Shown: positions 1 through 9,871, counted from the first letter of the stretch. The stretch: DNA of 47,894 nucleotides from Patescibacteria group bacterium (GCA_025450075.1 JANWIC010000004.1:1-47894); one strand, 5' to 3'. A program made the numbers and translations. The notes: a model not told the origin generated them from the letters alone.

Positions 1-308
1 GGAGCTTTTATAAAATTTAGTAGCCAGGTAAGGATTCTTGAAGCGCCATTTTTATCTGCACTGGCAAGATGAAGAATGGCAAGAGGAATGCCATGCGCAC
101 TGTTTGTATGGTCAGGATACATGTATGAAATATGGTTCTCTTCCAGAATTGTCGTAATAAGTGAAATCATACTGGATTTTCCTGAACTTCCTGTAACTAC
201 CAATACCCTTTTTTTCGATCGTAGAAGGGTGATCTTTGCAAAAAAAGAAAAATAGCTGACTGTAGGAAAATATAGATTTTTTCGAATTGTTTCTTGTATA
301 TCAATCAT
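1..308 (-). CDS. Mur ligase-like protein (MurF-like), N-terminal part, runs off the left window edge
   Basis: Manual translation of the reverse strand: MIDIQETIRKNLYFPTVSYFSFFAKITLLRSKKRVLVVTGSSGKSSMISLITTIL...NSAHGIPLAILHLAS; P-loop GSSGKSS followed by a MurF-like N-x-x-G-I/V-P-L motif. Not in the ORF track because it is partial. Confidence 0.6.
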   Translation of the reverse strand, partial: MIDIQETIRKNLYFPTVSYFSFFAKITLLRSKKRVLVVTGSSGKSSMISLITTILEENHISYMYPDHTNSAHGIPLAILHLASADKNGASRILTWLLNFIKA

Positions 309-364
309 GTATCTAATACAACGTGTGTTTATGATATAATATCACAGTTAGCACGATTATACCT

Positions 365-1768
365 ATGCAGTCTCAAAAGAATTCAATTAAAAAAGAAGAA
401 TATACCTACGGTTTCCATGATAAAGAATCAAAATTCGGTAAACCGTTAAAGGGATTATCAAAAGAAGTTATTCACATGATTTCAGATAGAAAAAATGAGC
501 CGGATTGGATGCGTGAGATACGGCTTCGGGCATATGATATTTTCTTATCAAAATCGCTTCCCGACTGGGGTGCAGATCTTAGCGAAATTGATTTTAATGA
601 TATCTATTACTATATCGTTCCGGATGAAAAGCTGAAAAGGAATTGGGATGAAGTACCGGTAAAAGTAAAACAGACATTTGAGCGACTTGGTATTCCTGAA
701 GCAGAAAGAAAATTTCTTGCAGGAGTAGAAGCGCAATATGATTCAGAAAGTGTCTATTCTTCATTAAAAGAAGAATGGATTAATCTTGGTGTCATTTTTA
801 TGTCTACTGATGAAGCAGTACAAAAATATCCGGATATTGTGAAACAATATTTTGGAACTGTCATTCCCTCTGCTGATAATAAATTTGCTGCATTAAATAC
901 AGCAGTATGGAGCGGGGGTAGTTTTGTATATATCCCAGAAGGGGTTGAAGTGAAAATTCCATTACAAGCATATTTTCGAATTAATGCAAAAAGTATGGGA
1001 CAATTTGAACGGACACTGATCATTGCAGAAAAAGGATCTATTGCACAATATGTAGAAGGATGTACCTCCCCTATTTATGAGATAAATTCACTGCACAGTG
1101 CCGTTGTAGAAATTATTGTAAACGAAGGAGCACGTATAAGGTATACCACAATTCAAAACTGGTCAAAGAATGTATATAATTTAGTAACAAAACGAGCTGC
1201 AGCATATAAAAATGCAACGATGGAATGGGTCGATGCAAACTTAGGTTCATACAAAACAATGAAATACCCATCGGTTTATCTTTTAGAAGAAGGAGCTAGA
1301 GGTGAAGTATTATCCATAGCATTTGCAACTGACGGACAGCATATTGATTCAGGTGCAAAGATGATCCATGCTGCACCCAATACAAGTTCCCTTATTACCT
1401 CCAAATCAATATCCCAAGGAACAGGACGCGCAACGTACCGGGGACTTGTCAAAGTACATCCTGTAGCAAATAATACAAAAGTAAATGTAACATGTGATGC
1501 TCTGCTTCTTGATAAAACTTCACGGAGTGATACTTATCCGGATATGCAAATTGATAATGCTGATACTGCAGTGCAGCATGAAGCTGCAGTGAGTAAGGTT
1601 TCAGAAGAACAACTTTTTTATGTCATGAGCCGTGGATTAAAAGGAGATGATGCAATGGCAATGATCGTCAATGGATTTATTGAACCAATTGCAAAACTTC
1701 TTCCTCTGGAATATGCTATTGAACTAAACCGTCTCATACAATTAGAAATGGAAGGATCAGTCGGATAA
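365..1768 (+). CDS. sufB: Fe-S cluster assembly scaffold SufB
   Basis: 467 aa; characteristic SufB N-terminus (KSISxEVIxxIS..KxEPxWMxxxRLxAxxxF-like), SGGSFVYIPEGV, VEGCTSPIY, and the C-terminal SRGL...A..MIVNGFIEP block. Confidence 0.95.
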   Translation: MQSQKNSIKKEEYTYGFHDKESKFGKPLKGLSKEVIHMISDRKNEPDWMREIRLRAYDIFLSKSLPDWGADLSEIDFNDIYYYIVPDEKLKRNWDEVPVKVKQTFERLGIPEAERKFLAGVEAQYDSESVYSSLKEEWINLGVIFMSTDEAVQKYPDIVKQYFGTVIPSADNKFAALNTAVWSGGSFVYIPEGVEVKIPLQAYFRINAKSMGQFERTLIIAEKGSIAQYVEGCTSPIYEINSLHSAVVEIIVNEGARIRYTTIQNWSKNVYNLVTKRAAAYKNATMEWVDANLGSYKTMKYPSVYLLEEGARGEVLSIAFATDGQHIDSGAKMIHAAPNTSSLITSKSISQGTGRATYRGLVKVHPVANNTKVNVTCDALLLDKTSRSDTYPDMQIDNADTAVQHEAAVSKVSEEQLFYVMSRGLKGDDAMAMIVNGFIEPIAKLLPLEYAIELNRLIQLEMEGSVG

Positions 1769-2067
1769 TGGAATATATTGCTGATGAATCACAACTTATC
1801 CTCCATACTCCATTCAAAGCGACATATAAAGAGAAACCAATCGTTCTTTTCAAGACAAATAAAGGAATTTTTGCAATGGAAGATCGCTGTTCACATGAAG
1901 ATTTTCCATTATCTGAATCATTATCATCTGACACGGAAGTCTCATGTCAATTACATGGTTCAACATTTGATTTAGCTTCCGGGAAACCGAAATCACTTCC
2001 TGCACTTTTTCCGGTAAAAACATACCAGGTAACAATTACAGAAGGAAAAATATTTGTTTCAGATTAA
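1768..2067 (+). CDS. Rieske-type [2Fe-2S] ferredoxin
   Basis: 99 aa; CSH ... CQLHGSTFDLASGKP Rieske ligands (C-x-H, C-x2-H); start overlaps the sufB stop (TAATG). Confidence 0.9.
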   Translation: MEYIADESQLILHTPFKATYKEKPIVLFKTNKGIFAMEDRCSHEDFPLSESLSSDTEVSCQLHGSTFDLASGKPKSLPALFPVKTYQVTITEGKIFVSD

Positions 2068-2462
2068 GCTTTTATCTTCATCATTACGTGTTGGAGATCT
2101 TCTTCTGAAGCCGGTTCTTGGGGACCAAAAACGTTAATATCTTCCGTATCCCCTTGGAACATCGGATATATCTTTATATGGAAATGATTCACACCAAGAC
2201 CTTGGATAAGGATAAATGATCTCTCATATCCAAGCTTTTCTTGAAGAATTTTTGCAGTTTTTTGAGCAGTAAGAAGCGTTTCACTTACTGTGTGAGAATC
2301 AACATCAGTAAAATTTGATGGAAAATGTTTTTTGGGAAAAATGACTGTTTGCCCTTCTTTTGTAGGAAAAATATCAAGTATGGCTAAACTATTCTCATCT
2401 TCATATACTACATGAGATGGTATTTCTTTATTTACGATTTTACAAAATATACAGTTATCCAT
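2064..2462 (-). CDS. HIT family (histidine triad-like) hydrolase
   Basis: 132 aa; CIFCKIVNKEIPSHVVYEDE..LAILDI.P...GQTVIFPKKH; HIT site reads HFHIK (third His replaced by Lys). Confidence 0.85.
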   Translation of the reverse strand: MDNCIFCKIVNKEIPSHVVYEDENSLAILDIFPTKEGQTVIFPKKHFPSNFTDVDSHTVSETLLTAQKTAKILQEKLGYERSFILIQGLGVNHFHIKIYPMFQGDTEDINVFGPQEPASEEDLQHVMMKIKA

Positions 2463-2497
2463 ATGAGTATGTAATATATGATTAATATAGCAAAATA

Positions 2498-2743
2498 TTA
2501 GATGGGTGTAACATATCGTAAATCAGGCGTTAATGGTTGTCCTGGAAAGAGATGGTTTATGAGTTGTGGACCAAAGTAAATTTCAAGAAAAAGGATGATA
2601 AAAGTAATGAGCAGGCAGATGCTAGCTTCCATATAGTCTTTGCGATAGAAGAAAAATTTAAAGGCGTAAAAAAGTCCGAATGGGCAAAGTAATAAACTGA
2701 TAATATATGCCTTTAAGTAAAGAGCATAATCTTTTTCTTGCAT
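2498..2743 (-). CDS. small hypothetical membrane protein
   Basis: 81 aa ORF with two hydrophobic segments; intact ORF between neighbours. Confidence 0.5.
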   Translation of the reverse strand: MQEKDYALYLKAYIISLLLCPFGLFYAFKFFFYRKDYMEASICLLITFIILFLEIYFGPQLINHLFPGQPLTPDLRYVTPI

Positions 2744-2784
2744 AAGACAATTACAAAGCTTTTTACATTATAGCATGTCTTTTC

Positions 2785-5340
2785 TTATGCAAGAAGTTTT
2801 TTTAAATCATTTTGTGTAAATTCACCATGAAATCCTACTGGTGAAAAACCAAATGAATTATCCGGATTCACTGACCAATTCCAAATGAGTTCACCAGTAT
2901 ATCCCATCGTTTTGGTCTTTGTAATAATGGATTTAAGATAGGTCAGTGGAGAAGATCCTTCAATCTGAGATTGTTTTGATATCCCAAGCTCTTCTATGAA
3001 TATTGGCTTTTGGTCATTTTTTACCCTTACTACCTCATTCTTTAATTTTTGTCCAATTTCTGCTGAAGAATATACAGTTATATCATCAGGCGCGTTTAAG
3101 TAGGTATGGATTGAACAAATATCAATAGATGGAATAGCACATAAATCTATTTGATTCATTGAAATATCCTGTGTTCCGATTGTAACTAAATGGTTTTGAT
3201 CAAGCTGCTTTAGGTATGATGTCATTTGTTCAGTCCAGGTATATACGGATGTATCGGGTTGAGGTTCATTCATCAAATCCCATGCTAGAATTGTGGAATC
3301 TTTTGCATATGGAATATGTGTATAAGTATTGATACGATTTACTACTTTGTTTATATAGTTTTTCATAAGATTTTGGGTATCGGGATTTGTATAGAATAAG
3401 TCAGGATTAGATAAAGGATCTTTACCTACCCAGGATACATATTGATTTTTTCCTCCATAGTCAGTCCAATTATTCACAAGAACTGGAATTAGCCTGATGT
3501 GATATTTTTTTGCAGTTGTAATAATTTCATCTGCTTGAAGAAATCTATTTTCATTCATGATTCCCGGTAGAGGTTGGAACCCGTCGGTTGTCCCTTCACC
3601 AAAAAGCCAGAACCTAACCACATTCACATTTGATTTGGAAAGCTGTGAAAAAGTATATTCTATTTGGCTATTTGTTTGGTAAGCAAGATCATATGCATTA
3701 ACACCATGAATGGTAAAAGCGGCATCATTTACCTTGAGTGTTGATCGCTCTCTTATTATAAAGAGATCATTAGATCCTTTTTTCTCATACACATTTGCGT
3801 GTTTACCAGAAAAGGCGAGTTTATAATATTGTAAAAAGCCTTTTTTCTCTTTATCCATGAGTGCAGTATAGACACTATCCCCAATATCTCCATTTGGCAT
3901 AACAATCCAAGTTGCGTATGGAGCTGGATCATATATTGCTTTTTTCCATAACGCTGATACTCCTTCATGGATAAGCTGGTTGAGTCGGATACCACTTTGG
4001 AATGCAACCGGATTGAAATATGAAGTAGACATAAGGATAGTATCAGAAGGTCCTACTTTTTGCTTGAGGAAATTTGCAATATCAGAGTTTGTAAAACTGC
4101 TCGAACCAGTTTGCCCGTCAATCACTGTTGTTACTCCTGTATGGATGAAATATATCCCTTGAGCAAAAATGATAACCCATGCTATAGTTACCGTTTCGAA
4201 TAGAAAACGGGAAGTTTGTGGGACAAGCATTGCTGCAAAAAATGAAACAGCAGGTAATGCAAGGATTGCGTATCGGACATTAAACCATTGTGTAACTAGC
4301 GGAGTTGTATACAAATGCAATTGCGGAGTATCGAGAGATGTAAACCCCAGCACCAAAGCAATGATATTGAAGATGATTGGTGATAATAGCATGAGTGCAA
4401 TGAGTATTCTTTGAGTATAATAGAATTCAATATTTTTTTTGAAGAAAAATAGTATCATGCCGATACAGCTAAACAGTAAAATAGGAATTCCAATTGTATC
4501 AATTACTGCTGATCCATAGGCAAGAAGCGACATCCCAATATTGCCTTTTGTTGCAAGCCCGCTATTAACAAGGATTAAGGTTTGTTGAGAATGTGCAGAA
4601 TATGGACCTAAGATGAAATACAATGGATTTTTAAATATTACCATGTTCCATAATATCCATATTCCCATTCCAAAAAGAACCGGCATTATGAAAAAGAGTA
4701 AAAGTCCAAATATTTGAAGCAATGTATGTCTTCTTAAGTAGATTTCATAAAAGATAATGAGAAGCATTTCTATAAATACAACAAACCATCCATCATATCT
4801 GATTAATACCTGACAAAAACCACATAATCCTAGGAATAAAAGAAAGTTAGGTTTATCTTGCTGTAACCAAGCTATGAGGCAATAGGTTGAGAGAATAAAA
4901 AAAACTAAAAAAAGAGGTTCGGTAAGCGGTGTGCTTTGAAGGTATAGCATATTTACATTTAAAGCAAATACTCCTGCTCCGATGAAAGCAATGAATTTTT
5001 TTCTAATTGACATTTTAATAATTGCATACATTCCCCAAACTGATATGACAAAACTGATCATGGAAAATATACTTCCTGCAAAACCCGAATGCCATGCCCA
5101 GTTATTCCAGATAAGAAGGAGATCTAACATATGATTGAGTGGAAGCCAAACTCCACCAAGTTGAGAAAATCCTGGTTGTAAATTATCAATAATTAATCTT
5201 GAAATATTCAAATGGGACATTGCATCGTTATATATTACACTTAATCCGGAAAAATACGTAATAAGCCACGCGATAACAGAGATACTAACTACCCCAAGTA
5301 TCGGCAGATATCGTTTTGTCCAGAGTAATATTCTCTTCAT
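2785..5340 (-). CDS. membrane glycosyltransferase (GT39/ArnT-like) fused to extracytoplasmic GH5 (mannanase-like) domain
   Basis: 851 aa; N-terminal ~450 aa multi-TM PMT-like region (YNDAMSHLNISR, WLPLNHM); C-terminal GH5: GVNAYDLAYQTN, NVVRFWLFGEG, LAWDLMNEPQPD (acid/base Glu), IHTYLN, IFIEELGIS (nucleophile Glu). Confidence 0.85.
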   Translation of the reverse strand: MKRILLWTKRYLPILGVVSISVIAWLITYFSGLSVIYNDAMSHLNISRLIIDNLQPGFSQLGGVWLPLNHMLDLLLIWNNWAWHSGFAGSIFSMISFVISVWGMYAIIKMSIRKKFIAFIGAGVFALNVNMLYLQSTPLTEPLFLVFFILSTYCLIAWLQQDKPNFLLFLGLCGFCQVLIRYDGWFVVFIEMLLIIFYEIYLRRHTLLQIFGLLLFFIMPVLFGMGIWILWNMVIFKNPLYFILGPYSAHSQQTLILVNSGLATKGNIGMSLLAYGSAVIDTIGIPILLFSCIGMILFFFKKNIEFYYTQRILIALMLLSPIIFNIIALVLGFTSLDTPQLHLYTTPLVTQWFNVRYAILALPAVSFFAAMLVPQTSRFLFETVTIAWVIIFAQGIYFIHTGVTTVIDGQTGSSSFTNSDIANFLKQKVGPSDTILMSTSYFNPVAFQSGIRLNQLIHEGVSALWKKAIYDPAPYATWIVMPNGDIGDSVYTALMDKEKKGFLQYYKLAFSGKHANVYEKKGSNDLFIIRERSTLKVNDAAFTIHGVNAYDLAYQTNSQIEYTFSQLSKSNVNVVRFWLFGEGTTDGFQPLPGIMNENRFLQADEIITTAKKYHIRLIPVLVNNWTDYGGKNQYVSWVGKDPLSNPDLFYTNPDTQNLMKNYINKVVNRINTYTHIPYAKDSTILAWDLMNEPQPDTSVYTWTEQMTSYLKQLDQNHLVTIGTQDISMNQIDLCAIPSIDICSIHTYLNAPDDITVYSSAEIGQKLKNEVVRVKNDQKPIFIEELGISKQSQIEGSSPLTYLKSIITKTKTMGYTGELIWNWSVNPDNSFGFSPVGFHGEFTQNDLKKLLA

Positions 5341-7544
5341 TACTGAGAGTGTGTTAGCGGATATTGCTGCAAAGCTACATGCTGTGAAGTTTGCAGATAA
5401 AGTCCATGTTTCGTTTTATTCCAATGATGCAGGTTAAATATGAATTCTTTACAAGCCTGTAGACAGGCGATACTCATGAAAAACCAATAGAACGGAACAA
5501 GGAGAGTAAAGGGAATGAGATCCCATTGCCCCCTTTTTACCAATCCAAGAGTGTATGAATACAGATACAAGAAATTACCGAAAACAAATGTTATAACAGC
5601 AATATATAATATTGGTCCGGGAAAAAGCGTATGAATAAAATTGTGAAGAGACCCTCTATCAATAATATATATTGATGTCATGATCCACATTGCAAGATTC
5701 GCAAGTGTTGCAAACACTTTTCCGCCTATCATGAGTTGGAACAGAAAAAACCCTTTACCAAAAAAATCTTTCGGGTTTCGCATATGCACGAAATATGTCT
5801 GCATATAACCTTTCATCCATCTTGCCCTTTGATTTCTCCAATTCTTTAATTTGCAATTTGCTTCCTCAAGCGTATATGAGTCAATAATAGCAGTATGATA
5901 TCCCCTCTTTGCAATTCTCATTCCTAGATCCGCATCTTCTGTGACGTTAAACGGATCCCAACCGCTTAATTTTTTTAAATCGTTTAATTTGAAATGATTT
6001 GATGTCCCTCCTAATGGAATTGGAGCCTGGAGATATTGTAATCCGGTTAATATTAATTCAAACCATACTGCATATTCTGCTGTAAACAATCTTGTTAATA
6101 GATTTTGCTTTGCATTATAGTAATTCAGTTTTGCCTGAATGCATACAACTGACTTATCCATTGTTTGAAATGCAATAATTGCCTTTTTTAACTGGTCAGG
6201 ATCAGGAATATCTTCTGCATCATAAATGACGGCATATTCCCCTCTTGCTTTTTCCAAAGCATAATTTAGAGCTTTGGGTTTTGTTTTTGGAAATGAATGC
6301 GGAACAATATGAATGGAAAAGTTTTCTGGCAAATGCATCATACTAATTTGCTCTATTGTTTCAGGATCATTTTCTTCCAGTAGAAGCATGATATCCAATT
6401 TTTCTTGCGGATAATCTAGATTTTGCATAGCTTCAATAAATTGACCAACTATCTCTGATTCTTTATATAATGGACAAAATATTGTATAGATCGGGTAATC
6501 AAATGTTTTTTTTGTTCGTGTAGATGAGATATGAAGAATTGGTGAAACTAAAAAGCTCAAAGATACAAGTAGTGTATTACACACCAAATCGACAAAATAC
6601 AAAACAGTTATTGTTGCAATAAAAATAATAAGCGTTACATGCCAATTCAAAAGAATAAAAAGACTTATTGTACAAAAGATGAGAAGAATAGTTGTCTTTT
6701 GCCATCTTGTGAAATGAGTAAGTGCTAATTCATAAAAAGGTAATGATGAATAATGAGTAAATTCCTTTCCTTTGTAGTGGAACCCGTTATGAGATGAATT
6801 TTGGATTGGTTGTCTTTTTTTCAATTTCAGCTTTATCGCCTCTCTTGCAATTTGCAATGAATCGCTAAACAAATGAATTTTTGAAATGCCTTTTGTGCGG
6901 GGAGAAAAAGTAATGGGAATAGTTGAGAGCAGAAAACCTGCATCAAGCGCTTTTACCAAAAATTCCAAATCAAACGACCATGGACGTGGATGGATAGTGA
7001 TCTGTTCTAATATTTCTTTTCGAAAAAGCTTCAAACCGGATTGAGCATCGCATGGGATGTGATGAAGCACTTTTACAAAGATAAAATTAAATGTCTTACT
7101 AAAAATTCTTCGGTACCAAACTAATTGAGATTCATTCCTGTTTGCAACGACAATATCAACTTTCCTTTCTTGAAGTATTTCATACATTTCATTAATTGCT
7201 TCAGGGGGGTATTGTAAATCAGCGTCAATAAAGCCGATAATCTCCCCTGACGCATGAGTAAATCCTTCTAATAAGGAAAAAGCTTTCCCTTTTTCTCCTT
7301 TTTTTGAATATATCTTTACATGAAAGCGATTCTTTTTCTTTCTAACTAAACTCAGAGTCCTATCAGTTGAGTGATCATCAACTATAATAACCTCATAAGG
7401 GATATGGGATCGTTTACAGCTTTGATCAATTCGCTCAAGTAAACGGATAATATTTCCCTCTTCATTTAATGTAGGTATGACAATTGAAATCATAAATAAG
7501 CCTTTCTTAGGGGGTAGCATAAAATACATCAATATTGTAATCAA
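5340..7544 (-). CDS. bifunctional GT2-GT2 fusion: DPM1-like glycosyltransferase plus processive cellulose/mannan synthase-like glycosyltransferase
   Basis: 734 aa; N-terminal SIVIPTLNEEGNI, IIVDDHSTDRT, GFIDADLQYPPE (DPM1-like); C-terminal YDAEDIPDPDQL, VTEDADLGMRI, NQRARWMKGYMQTY plus TM helices. A more likely start is the internal MISIVIPTLNEEGN Met. Confidence 0.85.
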   Translation of the reverse strand: MITILMYFMLPPKKGLFMISIVIPTLNEEGNIIRLLERIDQSCKRSHIPYEVIIVDDHSTDRTLSLVRKKKNRFHVKIYSKKGEKGKAFSLLEGFTHASGEIIGFIDADLQYPPEAINEMYEILQERKVDIVVANRNESQLVWYRRIFSKTFNFIFVKVLHHIPCDAQSGLKLFRKEILEQITIHPRPWSFDLEFLVKALDAGFLLSTIPITFSPRTKGISKIHLFSDSLQIAREAIKLKLKKRQPIQNSSHNGFHYKGKEFTHYSSLPFYELALTHFTRWQKTTILLIFCTISLFILLNWHVTLIIFIATITVLYFVDLVCNTLLVSLSFLVSPILHISSTRTKKTFDYPIYTIFCPLYKESEIVGQFIEAMQNLDYPQEKLDIMLLLEENDPETIEQISMMHLPENFSIHIVPHSFPKTKPKALNYALEKARGEYAVIYDAEDIPDPDQLKKAIIAFQTMDKSVVCIQAKLNYYNAKQNLLTRLFTAEYAVWFELILTGLQYLQAPIPLGGTSNHFKLNDLKKLSGWDPFNVTEDADLGMRIAKRGYHTAIIDSYTLEEANCKLKNWRNQRARWMKGYMQTYFVHMRNPKDFFGKGFFLFQLMIGGKVFATLANLAMWIMTSIYIIDRGSLHNFIHTLFPGPILYIAVITFVFGNFLYLYSYTLGLVKRGQWDLIPFTLLVPFYWFFMSIACLQACKEFIFNLHHWNKTKHGLYLQTSQHVALQQYPLTHSQ

Positions 7545-7620
7545 GGTTATAGATGCTGACTGTAATTAAAATAACAATACTATGAGCTAATATATTGAAT
7601 TAAAGCAGGAAATAATATAG

Positions 7621-7639
7621 GATATAGATGATCTATATC
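7621..7639. repeat. perfect palindrome GATATAGAT-G-ATCTATATC in a divergent intergenic region
   Basis: 9-bp arms, 1-nt centre, between genes at 7544(-) and 7680(+). Confidence 0.8.
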
Positions 7640-7679
7640 ACATCCTTCCCAATATTTCATTTTGTATTAGACAATTCTT

Positions 7680-8162
7680 ATGATTCAATTCATATCCGGC
7701 ATATCACCATTAATTCAACGCGCCGAAGAAGTTTTGCAATGGTGTATTAATAGTGGGATAGATGAAAGCGAATGCAGTGTTATGTATGTCGCAAAATACC
7801 ATGATGTTTCTGATAAAACATATCCATTGATTTATAGTATTCTTGGAATTGCATACAACAGTTTACCTATTCCATCTGACATAGGTGTATTATATATCGG
7901 AGGACCTCTAGCTGCATCTCTTGCTGTAACTGAAACATCGCGATCTACAGGTCCGCTTGTTGGAGGAATAGTGAATGCATGCATGGATATTGGATTTCCT
8001 GAAAATGATGCTAAGAAGATTTTTCATGCGATGCAACATGGCACTGTACTTATTGGTGCAAATATAGAAGATGAAAAGACGGAAGAAATCATGAAACTAT
8101 TCTCAGATCATGAAATCTTCCCTGTCTTTGCAATTGCATTAGAAGATATCTTCATTCCTTAA
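7680..8162 (+). CDS. hypothetical protein
   Basis: 160 aa intact ORF; weak resemblance of FPENDAKKIFHAMQHGTVLIGANIEDEKTEEI to YflT/stress-protein-like repeats. Confidence 0.5.
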   Translation: MIQFISGISPLIQRAEEVLQWCINSGIDESECSVMYVAKYHDVSDKTYPLIYSILGIAYNSLPIPSDIGVLYIGGPLAASLAVTETSRSTGPLVGGIVNACMDIGFPENDAKKIFHAMQHGTVLIGANIEDEKTEEIMKLFSDHEIFPVFAIALEDIFIP

Positions 8163-9871
8163 TGCGAAATATAGATAGCAACTGATGTTGAAGAAATTAC
8201 ATTCCCATTTAGATCTTTTGCAGTAAATGTCAGCATATATGGGCCGTTTCCTCTCCAATTCCATCCTGAAAGATCAACAAGTGATTCTTTATGGTCTGTT
8301 GCATTCTGCATTAGATTGAATTGACCATTATCTACTTGCCAGTACATATTGTATGAAGATAATGATGCGCCATTCAAGACAGCTTTAAATGGTTGTGTCC
8401 CTGATACTGTTACTTTATTTGTCGGCCACCATACGGAAACAGTTGAACCTGTCGGAGTAGGTGTTGGTGACTGACCCACCGTTATATTTATTATGCTATT
8501 GTTCCAGTAGTAGAGTGTTGACCATGTGCTGTTAAATACTCCTAATTTTACCTGGTATACCCCTGCTGATTGAGGAGTCCAGTTTATCGTATAATTTTGT
8601 GCCTGATTTGTACTAAATGATTGGTTTTGGAAATACTGTTGAAACACTTTTGTGCTCCCGGCGTATATTTCCATATCGGTGATAATGCCGCTTGTATTTC
8701 CTCCCGTATCTTTTATTCCAGTTGAAATAGTTGCCTGCTGATTAACCGAAGGAGATGATGGTGACACAGATGTCGGCTGCATGGAGAATGCAGGTTGTGT
8801 TCCTCCTCCACCACTTCCTCCGCCTTGTGAAAACCAGGTTATCAAAACTTGCTGAGCTGATTTGTTTTGAACAGTATACCCGTTATCATTTGGACCACCA
8901 GCATTTGGATCTACTGACCATTGCCATATTTGAACACCAATCATCCAGGGATAATTGCTCCAATAATCAAAAAGTGCAGTATAGTCATTTGCCTGTTCGG
9001 TTTGGTCTGCAGGACCTCCCATACTGTAATTCCATGGTTGTGTATTAGCGCCTTTTACGCTTCTGTATCCTATTTCTGTAAAAAGCACGGGTTTTTGGTA
9101 TGTATTACTGAGCGATTGAATATTGGAAATGTATCCTCCCCAAGCTCCTTCAAGTTGTGATACAGAAGCGTCAGCCTGGCTTGTCAGATTAAAATATGCA
9201 GATATACCAATATAGTCCAATATATTCCAAAATGCGATATGGTCTTTCTCGTCAACAAAACCTGAAGGACCCCAATTTGAACTATAGGTAAGTTTTCCCG
9301 AAAAAATACTTCGAATTTTTGAAATGAGTGTATCCCAATATCCAGTATTTGCAGATGATGAAGTGTATGTTGATAGTGTAATCAATTCACTTCCAATACA
9401 AATCTCTTCAACATTATGTGCTTGTGCTATAGTTGCAAGATGGGACATGATCTGTCCATAATTGGAAAACCATCCTGCCTTATCTGATGGGTTAATGTAT
9501 GCTCGCCAATCTCCAGTTGTCGGATCAATATGAGGAGCAAGCATAACATGAAGACCTATACTATGTGCATAATCTATTCCTGCAATTAGTGAGGCGTCTG
9601 TAGGAGTGTTGTACCCGCCTTGAATGGAACTTGTGTATAAATCAGACTGATAGTATGGAATGATAAGTGTGACATAGTTTGCTCCAGTTGCTTGTAAGTT
9701 TTTAAGAGAAGTTTGAAAAGAACTTGAATCATAATCAGTTGTATTTGTCGGCACTATTGTCTCTCCTTTTTGCCAATTAGCCAAGCTTCCTGCTGCGTGA
9801 GTTGATCTTGGTAAAAAAGCAAAAAAGATGGAAAAAAGAAGAAGGATTAGTAATACTGATAGTCGTTTCAT
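8159..9871 (-). CDS. secreted GH113-like glycoside hydrolase with two C-terminal Ig-like domains
   Basis: 570 aa; signal peptide MKRLSVLLILLLFSIFFAFLPRSTHA; EEICIGSELITL, PVLFTEIGYRSVKGA, GVQIWQWSVDPNAGGPNDNGYTVQNKSA; Gly-rich linker then beta-sandwich-like domains. Confidence 0.8.
   Translation of the reverse strand: MKRLSVLLILLLFSIFFAFLPRSTHAAGSLANWQKGETIVPTNTTDYDSSSFQTSLKNLQATGANYVTLIIPYYQSDLYTSSIQGGYNTPTDASLIAGIDYAHSIGLHVMLAPHIDPTTGDWRAYINPSDKAGWFSNYGQIMSHLATIAQAHNVEEICIGSELITLSTYTSSSANTGYWDTLISKIRSIFSGKLTYSSNWGPSGFVDEKDHIAFWNILDYIGISAYFNLTSQADASVSQLEGAWGGYISNIQSLSNTYQKPVLFTEIGYRSVKGANTQPWNYSMGGPADQTEQANDYTALFDYWSNYPWMIGVQIWQWSVDPNAGGPNDNGYTVQNKSAQQVLITWFSQGGGSGGGGTQPAFSMQPTSVSPSSPSVNQQATISTGIKDTGGNTSGIITDMEIYAGSTKVFQQYFQNQSFSTNQAQNYTINWTPQSAGVYQVKLGVFNSTWSTLYYWNNSIINITVGQSPTPTPTGSTVSVWWPTNKVTVSGTQPFKAVLNGASLSSYNMYWQVDNGQFNLMQNATDHKESLVDLSGWNWRGNGPYMLTFTAKDLNGNVISSTSVAIYISH

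Noticed and set aside
548-1023. Antisense ORFs inside sufB, and many similar 60-100 aa ORFs on the opposite strand or alternative frames of larger genes.
   Set aside because: Low-complexity translations without domain signals, fully contained in well-supported genes.
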